NCBI RefSeq assembly: GCF_024612015.1 | Contig: NZ_CP102512.1 | Span: 1,922,001-1,986,000, forward strand | Direction of reading: 5' to 3' | From: Streptomyces sp. CA-210063 | Lineage (GTDB): Bacteria > Actinomycetota > Actinomycetes > Streptomycetales > Streptomycetaceae | Length of the DNA stretch: 64,000 bases | In this document: in pieces, positions 46,708 to 54,628 of the stretch | Layout of the letters: every line of letters starts with the position of its first letter | How positions within the stretch are numbered: the first letter of the stretch is position 1 | Program-made: the position numbers and the translations under genes | Notes under the pieces: generated by a model | Database searches by the model: none | What the model was told of the DNA's origin: nothing | Seen by the model: only the letters and a program-made list of their open reading frames with translations

Positions 46708-46752
46708 CTATCGAAGCGATAGGAGACTATCAAAGCGATAGATAACTATCGG
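46708..46752. promoter_or_regulatory. CTATCG-N3-CGATAG operators between MMPL and tetR genes
   Basis: CTATCGAAGCGATAG (46708-46722) and CTATCAAAGCGATAG (46727-46741) are 15-bp palindromes 19 bp apart. A third half-site, CTATCGG, starts at 46746. All lie in the divergent promoter, the expected place for the TetR repressor to bind. Confidence 0.85.
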
Positions 46753-46800
46753 CTAGGCGAGGGGCGGATAACCTTCACCACGAGCAGGAAGGAGCCGCAG

Positions 46801-47442
46801 ATGGCCACCACCCAGGGCGACCGCGCCCGGCGACGCAGAGTCGACGCACGCTCCACCATGGAGCGCATCACCGCCGCCGGACGGACCGTCCTCGGCACGG
46901 GCGAAGCCTCCCTCGAGCAGATCGCGGCCGAGGCCGGCGTGGGCATCGCCACGCTTTACCGCCACTTCCCCAACCGGGAAGCCATCGTCCGGGCCGTACT
47001 CGACGACATCCTCGAAAGCGACCTGCTCCCTCTCATCGACCGCGCCGTCGACAGCCCCCACCCCCGCCGGGCCCTCCAGGACATCGCCACGCGCCTGCTC
47101 GACCTGATCACGGACGAGAAGGGGCTGGTCACCTTCGCGAGCAACTTCTCCGACGTCGCCGTGGACGCCCTTCAGCGCTTCAGCGAGTCGTTGCACCCTC
47201 TGCTGCTTCGCGCACAGCAACAGGGTGAGGTCCGCCATGACCTCACCGCGGAAGACATCCCGCGCTTTCTCGTCATGGCCGTCGCCGGGCTCGCGATCCC
47301 CGGCACCGCCCCCTCGACGAGGGCCCGTTTCACCGCCCTGCTGTTCGACGCGCTGAACCCCGCCAACGCGACCCCCCTGCCCCCGCTGCGGCCTGAGGAG
47401 GGAGACCTGCGCACCGCGGTGGGCAACATCGCCCACACCTGA
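46801..47442 (+). CDS. TetR family regulator of the adjacent MMPL exporter
   Basis: A 213-residue regulator with the HTH SLEQIAAEAGVGIATLYRHF (about 37-56) and a TetR_C_33-like helical C-terminus. The basic N-terminal arm (DRARRRRVDARSTMERI) is common in Streptomyces efflux repressors. GGAAGGAG precedes the ATG. Divergent from the MMPL gene, with palindromes in the 192-bp gap. Confidence 0.92.
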   Translation: MATTQGDRARRRRVDARSTMERITAAGRTVLGTGEASLEQIAAEAGVGIATLYRHFPNREAIVRAVLDDILESDLLPLIDRAVDSPHPRRALQDIATRLLDLITDEKGLVTFASNFSDVAVDALQRFSESLHPLLLRAQQQGEVRHDLTAEDIPRFLVMAVAGLAIPGTAPSTRARFTALLFDALNPANATPLPPLRPEEGDLRTAVGNIAHT

Positions 47443-47494
47443 CGCTCGGAACCATCTCGACCACGGTCTCCTCGGACCCGCACCGCAGCGCGGA

Positions 47495-47527
47495 GATCGC
47501 CTTCTGTACAAGATCGCCTTCTGTACA
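47495..47527. repeat. 17-bp tandem repeat
   Basis: GATCGCCTTCTGTACA occurs at 47495-47510 and again at 47512-47527. It lies in the gap after tetR; no function evident. Confidence 0.7.
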
Positions 47528-47599
47528 TCCGCCCGGCCACCGGCGGCAACAGGTGACCCGCGTGCGGCTGCGGGCACTTGGCTGTCGGCTTGCGATCGG

Positions 47600-47735
47600 G
47601 ATGGTGATGCTGCGGCTGTTCGGGACGCCGGGGACCTCCAGTACGGCCTGGACTGTGCGCTCTCCGGCCGCGAGGGCGCCTTCCATGTGTCCGGCGTGGT
47701 CGGTCGCCGTCTCGGGTCGACGCCCAGTGCGCCGG
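47600..47735 (-). pseudogene. C-terminal relic of a flavin monoamine oxidase
   Basis: On the minus strand ETATDHAGHMEGALAAGERT, continuing VQAVLEV, matches the last FAD-contacting segment of amine oxidases (usually GTETA..., then Y/F-G-Y/H-M-D/E-G-A...SGERAA). The rest of the enzyme is absent. It occupies the middle of the 397-bp gap between tetR and the phosphate transporter. Confidence 0.55.
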
Positions 47736-47839
47736 GCGGACGGTGCTCGCACGGACTTGCAGGTGGCATGACCACGCGCATGCGTAGCCTTTGCCTCCGC
47801 TTCGCCGCCCGTACGTCTCGGCTTGCTTGCATCGGTGGC

Positions 47840-48994
47840 ATGGACCACATCACGTTCCTCGTGGCCGTCGTCATCGTCACGGCCCTCGCCTTCGACTTCA
47901 CCAACGGCTTCCACGACACGGCGAACGCGATGGCGACGTCCATCGCCACCGGTGCCCTGCGGCCCAGAACGGCGGTCCTGATCAGCGGCGTACTGAACGT
48001 CGTCGGCGCGTTCCTGTCCACCGAGGTCGCGAAGACGATCTCCGGCGGCATCGTGGACGACACCCTGGTGACACCGGGCATGATCTTCGCCGGTCTGGTC
48101 GGCGCCATCCTGTGGAACCTGACGACGTGGCTGCTCGGGCTGCCGTCGAGCTCCTCGCACGCGCTGTTCGGCGGTCTGATCGGAGCCGTCTGGGTGGGCG
48201 CCGGTGAACACGGTGTGCACTTCGGCAAGGTCGTCGAGAAGGTGCTGATCCCGGCGGTCGCCTCGCCGCTGGTCGCGGGTGTGGCCGCGCTGACCGCGAC
48301 GTATCTCGCGTACCGGATCACCGCCCGGGCCCGGCAGAAGACGGTGACGAAGGGCTTCCGGCTCGGGCAGATCGCCTCGGCCTCACTGGTCTCGCTGGCG
48401 CACGGCACCAACGACGCGCAGAAGACGATGGGCGTCATCACGCTCACGCTGATCTCGGCGGGGGCGCTCGGCCACGACGCCGGGCCGCCGCTGTGGGTGA
48501 TCGCGTCGGCCGGACTCGCGATCGGCCTCGGTACGTACCTCGGCGGCTGGCGGATCATCCGGACCATGGGCAAGGGGCTGACCGACATCCAGTCGCCGCA
48601 GGGCTTCGCGGCGGAGGCTGCGTCCACGACGGTCATCCTGACCTCCGCGCACCTCGGCTTCGCGCTGTCGACCACACAGGTGTGCTCCGGCGGCATCCTC
48701 GGCGCGGGACTGGGCAGGCGTCTCGCCGAGGTGCGGTGGGGCACAGCGGGACGGATGGTGGTGGCGTGGCTGGTGACACTGCCCGCCGCCGCGCTGGTCG
48801 GCGGTCTCTCCGCGAGCGTGGTGACGCACGGCGGGAACTTCGGCCTCGTGGTGATCGCGCTCCTCGCCCTCGCCGTGGCCGCCTTCATCGTCCTCATGTC
48901 GCGCCGCGACCCGGTGCACGCGTCCAACGTCAACGAGACCCACGAGGTCGGTGTCCGCGGCGCGGTGCCGGCGCAGGTCTCCACCGCCGCCTGA
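47840..48994 (+). CDS. pit: PiT-family inorganic phosphate transporter
   Basis: A 384-residue low-affinity phosphate:cation symporter. Both PiT signature repeats are present: DFTNGFHDTANAMATSIATG (about 18-37) and LAHGTNDAQKTMGVITL (about 190-206), with about ten membrane spans. ATG 47840 is chosen because the preceding in-frame stretch is not conserved. It is followed by a small membrane protein and PPK2, so phosphate uptake is linked to polyphosphate metabolism. Confidence 0.93.
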   Translation: MDHITFLVAVVIVTALAFDFTNGFHDTANAMATSIATGALRPRTAVLISGVLNVVGAFLSTEVAKTISGGIVDDTLVTPGMIFAGLVGAILWNLTTWLLGLPSSSSHALFGGLIGAVWVGAGEHGVHFGKVVEKVLIPAVASPLVAGVAALTATYLAYRITARARQKTVTKGFRLGQIASASLVSLAHGTNDAQKTMGVITLTLISAGALGHDAGPPLWVIASAGLAIGLGTYLGGWRIIRTMGKGLTDIQSPQGFAAEAASTTVILTSAHLGFALSTTQVCSGGILGAGLGRRLAEVRWGTAGRMVVAWLVTLPAAALVGGLSASVVTHGGNFGLVVIALLALAVAAFIVLMSRRDPVHASNVNETHEVGVRGAVPAQVSTAA

Positions 48995-49031
48995 ACCGCC
49001 CGCGTCGGGGAGAGCAAGGAGAGTACGTACG

Positions 49032-49265
49032 ATGCAGCTGGACTGGAGCGCCCTCGGCGAGGTCGCCGCGGTGAGTACCGCGGTCACGGTCGGAGTGGTC
49101 GTCGTCTTCGCCCTGGGAGTGCTGGGGCTGGCCCGCGCGGAGACCGCGCGGGAGGGAGAGGGAGGCACCGACGCGGTGGGGCTCGGCGTGGCCGGGCTGT
49201 GCTTCCTGGCGTGCGCCGCGGTGGTGGCGTACGGGATCTATCTGATCGTGCCGCAGTTCCACTGA
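49032..49265 (+). CDS. Small two-span membrane protein in pit-ppk2 operon
   Basis: A 77-residue protein with two hydrophobic helices (about 10-33 and 48-70) separated by an acidic loop. AAGGAGAG precedes the ATG. It sits 37 nt after pit and 18 nt before ppk2 and is certainly co-transcribed. It may modulate the transporter or anchor the kinase; no family name is known to me. Confidence 0.75.
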   Translation: MQLDWSALGEVAAVSTAVTVGVVVVFALGVLGLARAETAREGEGGTDAVGLGVAGLCFLACAAVVAYGIYLIVPQFH

Positions 49266-49283
49266 TTCTCACGGGGAGTAGAA

Positions 49284-50177
49284 ATGACCGAACTGCTCAG
49301 CGACATGCGCGTCGACTACAGCGACCACGACGACCCGGTGCTGATCCGGCCCGACGGCAGCACGGTGGACACCTGGCGGGAGAACTACCCGTACTCCCGG
49401 CGCATGGAGCGCGGGGAGTACGACTGGCACAAGCGGCTGCAGCAGATCGAGCTGCTGAAGTTGCAGAGCTGGATCAAGGAGTCGGGGCGTCGGCTGGTCG
49501 TCGTCTTCGAGGGGCGGGACGCGGCCGGCAAGGGCGGCACGATCAAGCGCTTCACCGAGCACCTCAATCCGCGCGGCGCACGGGTGGTGGCCCTGGAGAA
49601 GCCGACCGAACGCGAGAAGGGGCAGTGGTACTTCCAGCGGTACGTCGAGCATCTGCCGACGGCCGGGGAGATCGTGCTCTTCGACCGGTCCTGGTACAAC
49701 CGGGCCGGTGTGGAACGGGTCATGGGCTTCTGCACGGACGACGAGTACCGACGCTTCATGCGGCAGGCGCCCGCCTTCGAGCGGATGCTCGTCGACGACG
49801 GCGTGGACCTGGTGAAGTTCTGGTTCTCGGTGTCCCAGGGCGAACAGCGCACCCGTTTCACGATCCGTCAGGTCGATCCCGTACGGCAGTGGAAGCTCAG
49901 CCCGATGGACCTGGCGTCGCTGGACCGCTGGGACGACTACACCTCCGCGAAGGTCGCCATGTTCCGCGAGACGGACACCGAGCAGGCCCCGTGGACCGTG
50001 GTGAAGAGCAACGACAAGAAGCGGGCCCGCGTGGAGGCCATGCGCAGTGTGCTGGCCCGCTTCGACTACACCGGCAAGGACCACGAGGTGGTCGGCGAAC
50101 CGGATCCGAGGATCGTGGGCGCGGCGGCCACCCTGTTGGAGGCCGGGGAGGACGACGACCTCCAGGACGGCTGGTAG
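49284..50177 (+). CDS. ppk2: Polyphosphate kinase 2
   Basis: A 297-residue PPK2 enzyme that transfers phosphate between polyphosphate and nucleoside diphosphates. Walker A is EGRDAAGKGGTIK (76-88), and the Walker B/lid region DRSWYNRAGVERVMGFC (about 132-148) with the catalytic Asp/Arg is intact. The single domain of about 300 residues is typical of PPK2 class I. Third in the pit operon. It probably interconverts polyphosphate with GTP or ATP, buffering phosphate supply. Confidence 0.93.
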   Translation: MTELLSDMRVDYSDHDDPVLIRPDGSTVDTWRENYPYSRRMERGEYDWHKRLQQIELLKLQSWIKESGRRLVVVFEGRDAAGKGGTIKRFTEHLNPRGARVVALEKPTEREKGQWYFQRYVEHLPTAGEIVLFDRSWYNRAGVERVMGFCTDDEYRRFMRQAPAFERMLVDDGVDLVKFWFSVSQGEQRTRFTIRQVDPVRQWKLSPMDLASLDRWDDYTSAKVAMFRETDTEQAPWTVVKSNDKKRARVEAMRSVLARFDYTGKDHEVVGEPDPRIVGAAATLLEAGEDDDLQDGW

Positions 50178-50249
50178 GCGACCATGCTCGGGGCGTGGCC
50201 TCGTCGCCCGCCGCGCGGTGTCTTACGGACCCGTGACGTGCCGGGCGCG

Positions 50250-50266
50250 CCCGCCGTCGCGGCGGG
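50250..50266 (+). terminator. Possible short hairpin after ppk2
   Basis: CCCGCCG-TCG-CGGCGGG, 7-bp arms, lies 72 nt after the ppk2 stop and 24 nt before the epimerase gene. A weak terminator candidate. Confidence 0.35.
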
Positions 50267-50289
50267 TGCGGCGCCCTAGCGTGGGGCTC

Positions 50290-51303
50290 ATGCGTGTACT
50301 GGTCACCGGCGGTGCCGGGTTCATCGGGTCCCATGTCGTGGAGGCGCTGGCGGCGCGCGGGCACGAGCCCGTCGTGCTCGACGTCCGCGAGAACGCGCGG
50401 GCGGACGTACGGGCGGACGTACGGGACGGGGAAGCGGTCCGCCGCGCCCTCGCCGGGGCCGACGCCGTGTGCCATCAGGCGGCCATGGTCGGCCTCGGTA
50501 CGGGTTTCGCCGACGCGCCGGAGTACGTGTCCCGCAACGACCTGGGGACGGCGGTGCTGCTGTCCGCGATGGCGGACGCGGGTGTGGGGCGGCTCGTGCT
50601 GGCCGGGTCGATGGTCGTGTACGGGGAGGGGCGATACGCGTGCGGGCGGCACGGGGTGGTGCGGCCGGCGCCACGCGACGTCGCCGACCTCTCGGCCGGG
50701 CGCTTCGAGCCGCTGTGCCCGGCATGCGGCGAGCAACTGTCGCCGGGGCTCGTGGGCGAGGACGCGCCGGCCGATCCGCGGAACGTGTACGCGACGACGA
50801 AGCTCGCCCAGGAGCATCTGGCGGCGGCGTGGGCACGGGCCACGGGCGGGGCGGCGGTGTCGTTGCGCTACCACAACGTGTACGGGCCCCGGATGCCCCG
50901 CGACACCCCGTACGCCGGCGTCGCCTCCTTCTTCCGTTCGGCGCTCGCGCGTGGGGAGGCCCCCCGGGTGTTCGAGGACGGGCGGCAGCGGCGGGACTTC
51001 GTCCATGTACGGGATGTGGCGGCGGCCAATGTCGCGGCGCTGGAGGCGGGTTCGGCCGAGGGTGCGCTGACCGCGTACAACACCGGGAGCGGCGAGCCAC
51101 GCACGGTCGGGGAGATGGCGCGGGCGCTGGCCGCCGCGTTCGGCGGGCCCGAGCCGGTCGTCACCGGGGAGTACCGGCTCGGGGACGTACGGCACATCAC
51201 CGCCGACTCCTCGCGGCTGCGGGCGGAGCTGGGCTGGAAGGCGGAGGTCGCCTTCGCGGAGGGGATGCGGGAGTTCGCGCGGGCCGGCCTGCGTGACGCG
51301 TAG
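50290..51303 (+). CDS. NAD-dependent sugar epimerase/dehydratase (extended SDR)
   Basis: A 337-residue extended short-chain dehydrogenase of the GalE/RfbB type. The Rossmann motif is VTGGAGFIGSHVVEALAARG, and the active-site Tyr-x3-Lys is in NVYATTKLAQEHL (about 166). An inserted cysteine cluster (YACGRHG, then CPACGEQL, about 118-152) could bind zinc and is not part of ordinary GalE. The typical YNTGSGEPRTVGEMA segment near the C-terminus is also present. It probably makes a nucleotide sugar for the glycosyltransferases downstream (inference). Confidence 0.88.
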   Translation: MRVLVTGGAGFIGSHVVEALAARGHEPVVLDVRENARADVRADVRDGEAVRRALAGADAVCHQAAMVGLGTGFADAPEYVSRNDLGTAVLLSAMADAGVGRLVLAGSMVVYGEGRYACGRHGVVRPAPRDVADLSAGRFEPLCPACGEQLSPGLVGEDAPADPRNVYATTKLAQEHLAAAWARATGGAAVSLRYHNVYGPRMPRDTPYAGVASFFRSALARGEAPRVFEDGRQRRDFVHVRDVAAANVAALEAGSAEGALTAYNTGSGEPRTVGEMARALAAAFGGPEPVVTGEYRLGDVRHITADSSRLRAELGWKAEVAFAEGMREFARAGLRDA

Positions 51304-51332
51304 GACCCCCTGGACCGGTGGTGCTGTCTGCC

Positions 51333-52445
51333 TCAGGAAGCGGCTGCGGGCAGCACCACCTCGAAGCGGCAGCCGCCGGGGATGTTGCGTACGGTGGCGG
51401 AGCCCCGGTGGGCCTCCACGATTCCCCGGACGATGGCGAGGCCCAGGCCCGCGCCGGCCGGTGGGGTGCGGGCATGGGTGCCGCGCCAGCCGGTGTCGAA
51501 GACGCGCGGCAGGTCCTCCTCGGGGATACCGCCGCAGCCGTCCGTCACGGACACGACGACCCCTTCGGGTGAGCGTACGGCCGCGACCGCGACCGTGCCG
51601 TCGGCCGGGGTGCGGCGGATCGCGTTCACCAGCAGGTTGCCGAGGACCCGGCTCATCTCCTTGCCGTCCACCTCGACCGGCACCGGCTCGACGCTCTCGC
51701 CCACGAGTCTGACCCCGTGTTCACGGGCGAGCGGATCGGCGCCCGCCAGGGCGTCGCCCACCAGGTCGTACAGGGACATGCGGGACGGTGTGAGGGCGAG
51801 GGCTCCCGCGTGGATACGGGAGAGCTCGAAGAGGTCGCCGACCATGCCGTTGAGGCGTTCGACCTCGGTGCGGATCTGCCGCAGATAGCGGTCGGGGTCG
51901 GCGGCCACCCCGTCCTCCAGTGCCTCGGCCATGGCGCGCAGTCCGGCGAGCGGGGTGCGCAGGTCGTGCGAGATCCAGGCGACGAGTTCGCGGCGGGAGG
52001 ACTCCAGCGCGCGTTCGCGTTCCCGTGACGCGGCGAGTTTCGCGCTCGTGGCGGCCAACTCGGCGCTCAGTGCGGCGAGTTCCGCGGTCGCCGGGCCGTC
52101 GGGGGCCGCGAAGTCGCCGCCGTCGCCGAAGGAACGGGCGGCGAGTTGGAGGGCCAGGCTGCGGGCGACGACCCAGCGGCCGAGGAGGACGGCGGTCGCC
52201 AGGGAGACCACGGCGGCCATGGCCACGACCGTCGTCACCACGGTCAGGTCGTGCGCGGAGAGGAACATCGCCCATGCCACGGCGAGGGTGCCCGCGAGCA
52301 TGGCGGTCACCGCGACGGCGGCGACGACGGTGAGCGACGTGGTGAGCGAGCGGCGGCGCAGCAGCCACAGCGCGGCCGCGCCGAGCAGTCCGGCCGCACC
52401 GGCGCCGAGGAAGGCGAACAGCGCTATCAGCAGGGTGTCGCCCAT
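51333..52445 (-). CDS. Sensor histidine kinase
   Basis: A 370-residue membrane kinase. Two or three N-terminal hydrophobic helices (about 5-90) are followed by a linker, the HisKA box [15 protein letters not shown] with phospho-accepting His160, and the HATPase_c domain (N box [12 protein letters not shown]1 [16 protein letters not shown]2 [16 protein letters not shown]). There is almost no extracytoplasmic loop, so it may sense within the membrane or at the envelope. GGGAGGAC precedes the ATG, 2 nt after the stop of the response regulator gene; the two form one operon. Confidence 0.93.
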   Translation of the reverse strand: MGDTLLIALFAFLGAGAAGLLGAAALWLLRRRSLTTSLTVVAAVAVTAMLAGTLAVAWAMFLSAHDLTVVTTVVAMAAVVSLATAVLLGRWVVARSLALQLAARSFGDGGDFAAPDGPATAELAALSAELAATSAKLAASRERERALESSRRELVAWISHDLRTPLAGLRAMAEALEDGVAADPDRYLRQIRTEVERLNGMVGDLFELSRIHAGALALTPSRMSLYDLVGDALAGADPLAREHGVRLVGESVEPVPVEVDGKEMSRVLGNLLVNAIRRTPADGTVAVAAVRSPEGVVVSVTDGCGGIPEEDLPRVFDTGWRGTHARTPPAGAGLGLAIVRGIVEAHRGSATVRNIPGGCRFEVVLPAAAS

Positions 52446-52447
52446 CG

Positions 52448-53182
52448 TCAGTCCTCCCTGCCATCGGCGTCGACCGGGGTGGGGGTGGGGTCGAAGCGGT
52501 AGCCGACGCCCCACACGGTCTGGATCAGCCGCGGCCGGGCCGGGTCGTCCTCGACCTTGCCGCGCAGCCGGCGGATGTGGACGGTGACCGTGGACAGGTC
52601 GCCGAAGTCCCAGCCCCACACCTCGCGCATCAGGTCCTCGCGGCTGCAGGCGCGGCCCGGGTTGCGCAGGAAGAAGGCGAGGAGGTCGAACTCCCGGACG
52701 GTGAGGGCGAGTGGGGAGCCGTTCCGGGCGGCACGGCGGGCGGCCGGGTCGACGGTGAGGCCGGCCGAACGCAGGAGGCCCGTACCCGCATCGGGCCGTG
52801 CGCGGCGCAGGACGGACTCGACGCGCAGCACCAGTTCGCGGGGGCTGAACGGCTTGGTGACGTAGTCGTCGGCGCCCACCTCCAGGCCGAGGATGCGGTC
52901 GTCCTCGTCGCCCCGGGCGGTGAGCATGATGACCGGCACCGGGCCGTGTGCCCGCAGCCGGCGGCACACCTCCAGGCCGTCCATGCCGGGCAGCATCAGG
53001 TCCAGCACCACCAGGTGCGGCCAGTGGGCGGCGGCACGGGCCAACGCGGCCGGGCCGTCCTCGGCATGGTCCACGACGTATCCGGCCCGGTCGAGGTATC
53101 CGGCGACGACCTCGGCGACCGTGGGGTCGTCGTCGACCACCAGGATGCGGGCCGCCGCCGGCCCACTCGGTTGCTGTTGCAT
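52448..53182 (-). CDS. OmpR/PhoB-family response regulator
   Basis: A 244-residue regulator. The receiver domain has the acidic cluster VVDDDP (16-20), phospho-acceptor Asp61 in [13 protein letters not shown] and Lys110 in YVTKPFSP. The C-terminal winged helix (about 140-235) ends in [14 protein letters not shown] and VWGVGYRF. Partner of the histidine kinase 2 nt downstream. It is divergent from the GT2/DUF2064/methyltransferase operon, 124 nt away, which it may control (inference). Confidence 0.94.
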   Translation of the reverse strand: MQQQPSGPAAARILVVDDDPTVAEVVAGYLDRAGYVVDHAEDGPAALARAAAHWPHLVVLDLMLPGMDGLEVCRRLRAHGPVPVIMLTARGDEDDRILGLEVGADDYVTKPFSPRELVLRVESVLRRARPDAGTGLLRSAGLTVDPAARRAARNGSPLALTVREFDLLAFFLRNPGRACSREDLMREVWGWDFGDLSTVTVHIRRLRGKVEDDPARPRLIQTVWGVGYRFDPTPTPVDADGRED

Positions 53183-53306
53183 GCCGCCAGCGTCGCACCC
53201 TGCCCTGCTCCCGCACCGCCCGCCCGGCACGCGGGGTCTCTCACGTCCGCGTTTCGTAAGAACCCGAAGTCTGATATGCGCACTTCGTCCTCGTAGGGTG
53301 AAAGCC

Positions 53307-54014
53307 GTGACGACCTCTCCCACATCGCCGGACGTCGATGTCGTGCTCCCCTGCCTCGACGAGGCCGAGGCTCTCCCCTGGGTCCTGGCCCGCGTCCCAC
53401 CCGGCTGGCGTGCCCTCGTCGTGGACAACGGCTCCACCGACGGCTCGGCGGACCTCGCCCGCGAGCTGGGGGCGACCGTGGTCCACGAGCCGCGCCGCGG
53501 CTTCGGCGCCGCCTGCCATGCCGGGCTGACCGCCGCCACGGCCGACCTCGTGTGCTTCTGCGACTGCGACGCCTCCCTCGACCCGTCGCTCCTCGTCCCC
53601 TTCGTACGCGAAGTGGCCGACGGGCGGGCCGACCTGGTGCTCGGCAGGCGCCGCCCGCAGGGCCGCGGGGCGTGGCCCGCGCACGCCCGGGCAGGCAATC
53701 TGGCGCTGGCCCTGATGCTGCGCCGCCGCACCGGGCTGCGCCTGCACGACCTCGGCCCGCTGCGCGCCGCCCGCCGTGAGCCGCTGCTCGCCCTCGGTCT
53801 CACCGACCGGCGCAGCGGCTATCCGCTGCAGATGGTCGTGCGCGCCGCCGACGCGGGCTGGCGTGTCACCGAGCACGACGTGCCGTACCTGCCGCGCACC
53901 GGCGCCTCCAAGGTGACCGGCACCTGGCGGGGCACCTGGCAGGCGGTTCGGGACATGAGCCGCGTGCTGAACGAACCGTCCGCGCCCGTCACCGCGGGAG
54001 GAACCCGCCGATGA
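53307..54014 (+). CDS. Glycosyltransferase family 2 (DPG/DPM-synthase-like)
   Basis: A 235-residue GT-A enzyme. VDVVLPCLDEAEALPWVL at the start, VVDNGSTDGSADLA (nucleotide pocket) and the DxD-like CFCDCDASLDP (about 82) are all present. No membrane segments are seen. GTG 53307 is chosen over 53298 because AGGGTGAAAG lies upstream. ATGA overlap joins it to the DUF2064 gene. It probably transfers a sugar to a polyprenyl phosphate or lipid acceptor. Confidence 0.88.
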   Translation: MTTSPTSPDVDVVLPCLDEAEALPWVLARVPPGWRALVVDNGSTDGSADLARELGATVVHEPRRGFGAACHAGLTAATADLVCFCDCDASLDPSLLVPFVREVADGRADLVLGRRRPQGRGAWPAHARAGNLALALMLRRRTGLRLHDLGPLRAARREPLLALGLTDRRSGYPLQMVVRAADAGWRVTEHDVPYLPRTGASKVTGTWRGTWQAVRDMSRVLNEPSAPVTAGGTRR

Positions 54015-54628
54015 CCACGCTCCTCGTCATCGCCAAGGAGCCGAGGCCAGGACGGGTGAAGACCCGGCTCACCCCGCCGTTCACTGCCATCGAGGCGGCG
54101 GCGCTCGCCGAGGCGGCCCTGGTCGACACCCTGCGCACCGTCGCGGCCACTCCCGCGCGCCGTCGCGTGCTGGTGCTGGCCGGGGAGCCCGGCCCCTGGC
54201 TGCCGCCCGGCTTCGACGTCGTACCGCAGTGCGCGGGCGGACTGGACGAACGGCTCGCCGCGGCGTTCGCCGGCTGCGACGGCCCGGCCCTGCTCATCGG
54301 CATGGACACCCCGCAGGTCACCCCGGAGCTGCTGACCGTCGACTTCACCGAGTGCGACGCGTACTTCGGTCCGGCGGAGGACGGCGGCTTCTGGGCCCTG
54401 GGCCTGGCCCAACCGGACCCGGGCCTCCTGCGCGGCGTGCCCATGTCCACGCCCGCCACCGGCGCCGTACAGCGCGCCCGGCTCGTCGCCGCAGGCCTGC
54501 GCGTCCGCGATCTGCCACGGCTGCGGGACGTCGACACGGCCGCCGACGCGGAGGCGGTCGCCGCGATCGCGCCGCATGGCCGGTTCACGGCGGAGCTGGC
54601 CCGGCTGCGGGCGGTCACCCGCCGATGA
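54011..54628 (+). CDS. DUF2064 / TIGR04282-type nucleotidyl- or glycosyl-transferase
   Basis: A 205-residue GT-A-fold protein. LLVIAKEPRPGRVKTRLTPPF is the diagnostic DUF2064 start (a pyrophosphorylase-like loop; run begins at residue 4), followed by LLIGMDTPQVTPELL and FGPAEDGGFWALGL. Such proteins are annotated as arsenosugar-type glycosyltransferases, but no arsenic gene is present here. 4-nt overlaps join it to GT2 before and the methyltransferase after, so it belongs to the same pathway; its reaction is uncertain. Confidence 0.85.
   Translation: MTTLLVIAKEPRPGRVKTRLTPPFTAIEAAALAEAALVDTLRTVAATPARRRVLVLAGEPGPWLPPGFDVVPQCAGGLDERLAAAFAGCDGPALLIGMDTPQVTPELLTVDFTECDAYFGPAEDGGFWALGLAQPDPGLLRGVPMSTPATGAVQRARLVAAGLRVRDLPRLRDVDTAADAEAVAAIAPHGRFTAELARLRAVTRR

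Noticed and set aside
54011..54628. Arsenosugar biosynthesis cluster, from the TIGR04282-type gene name
   Set aside because: No ArsM, ArsS or other arsenic gene is present; the family name alone does not establish the chemistry.
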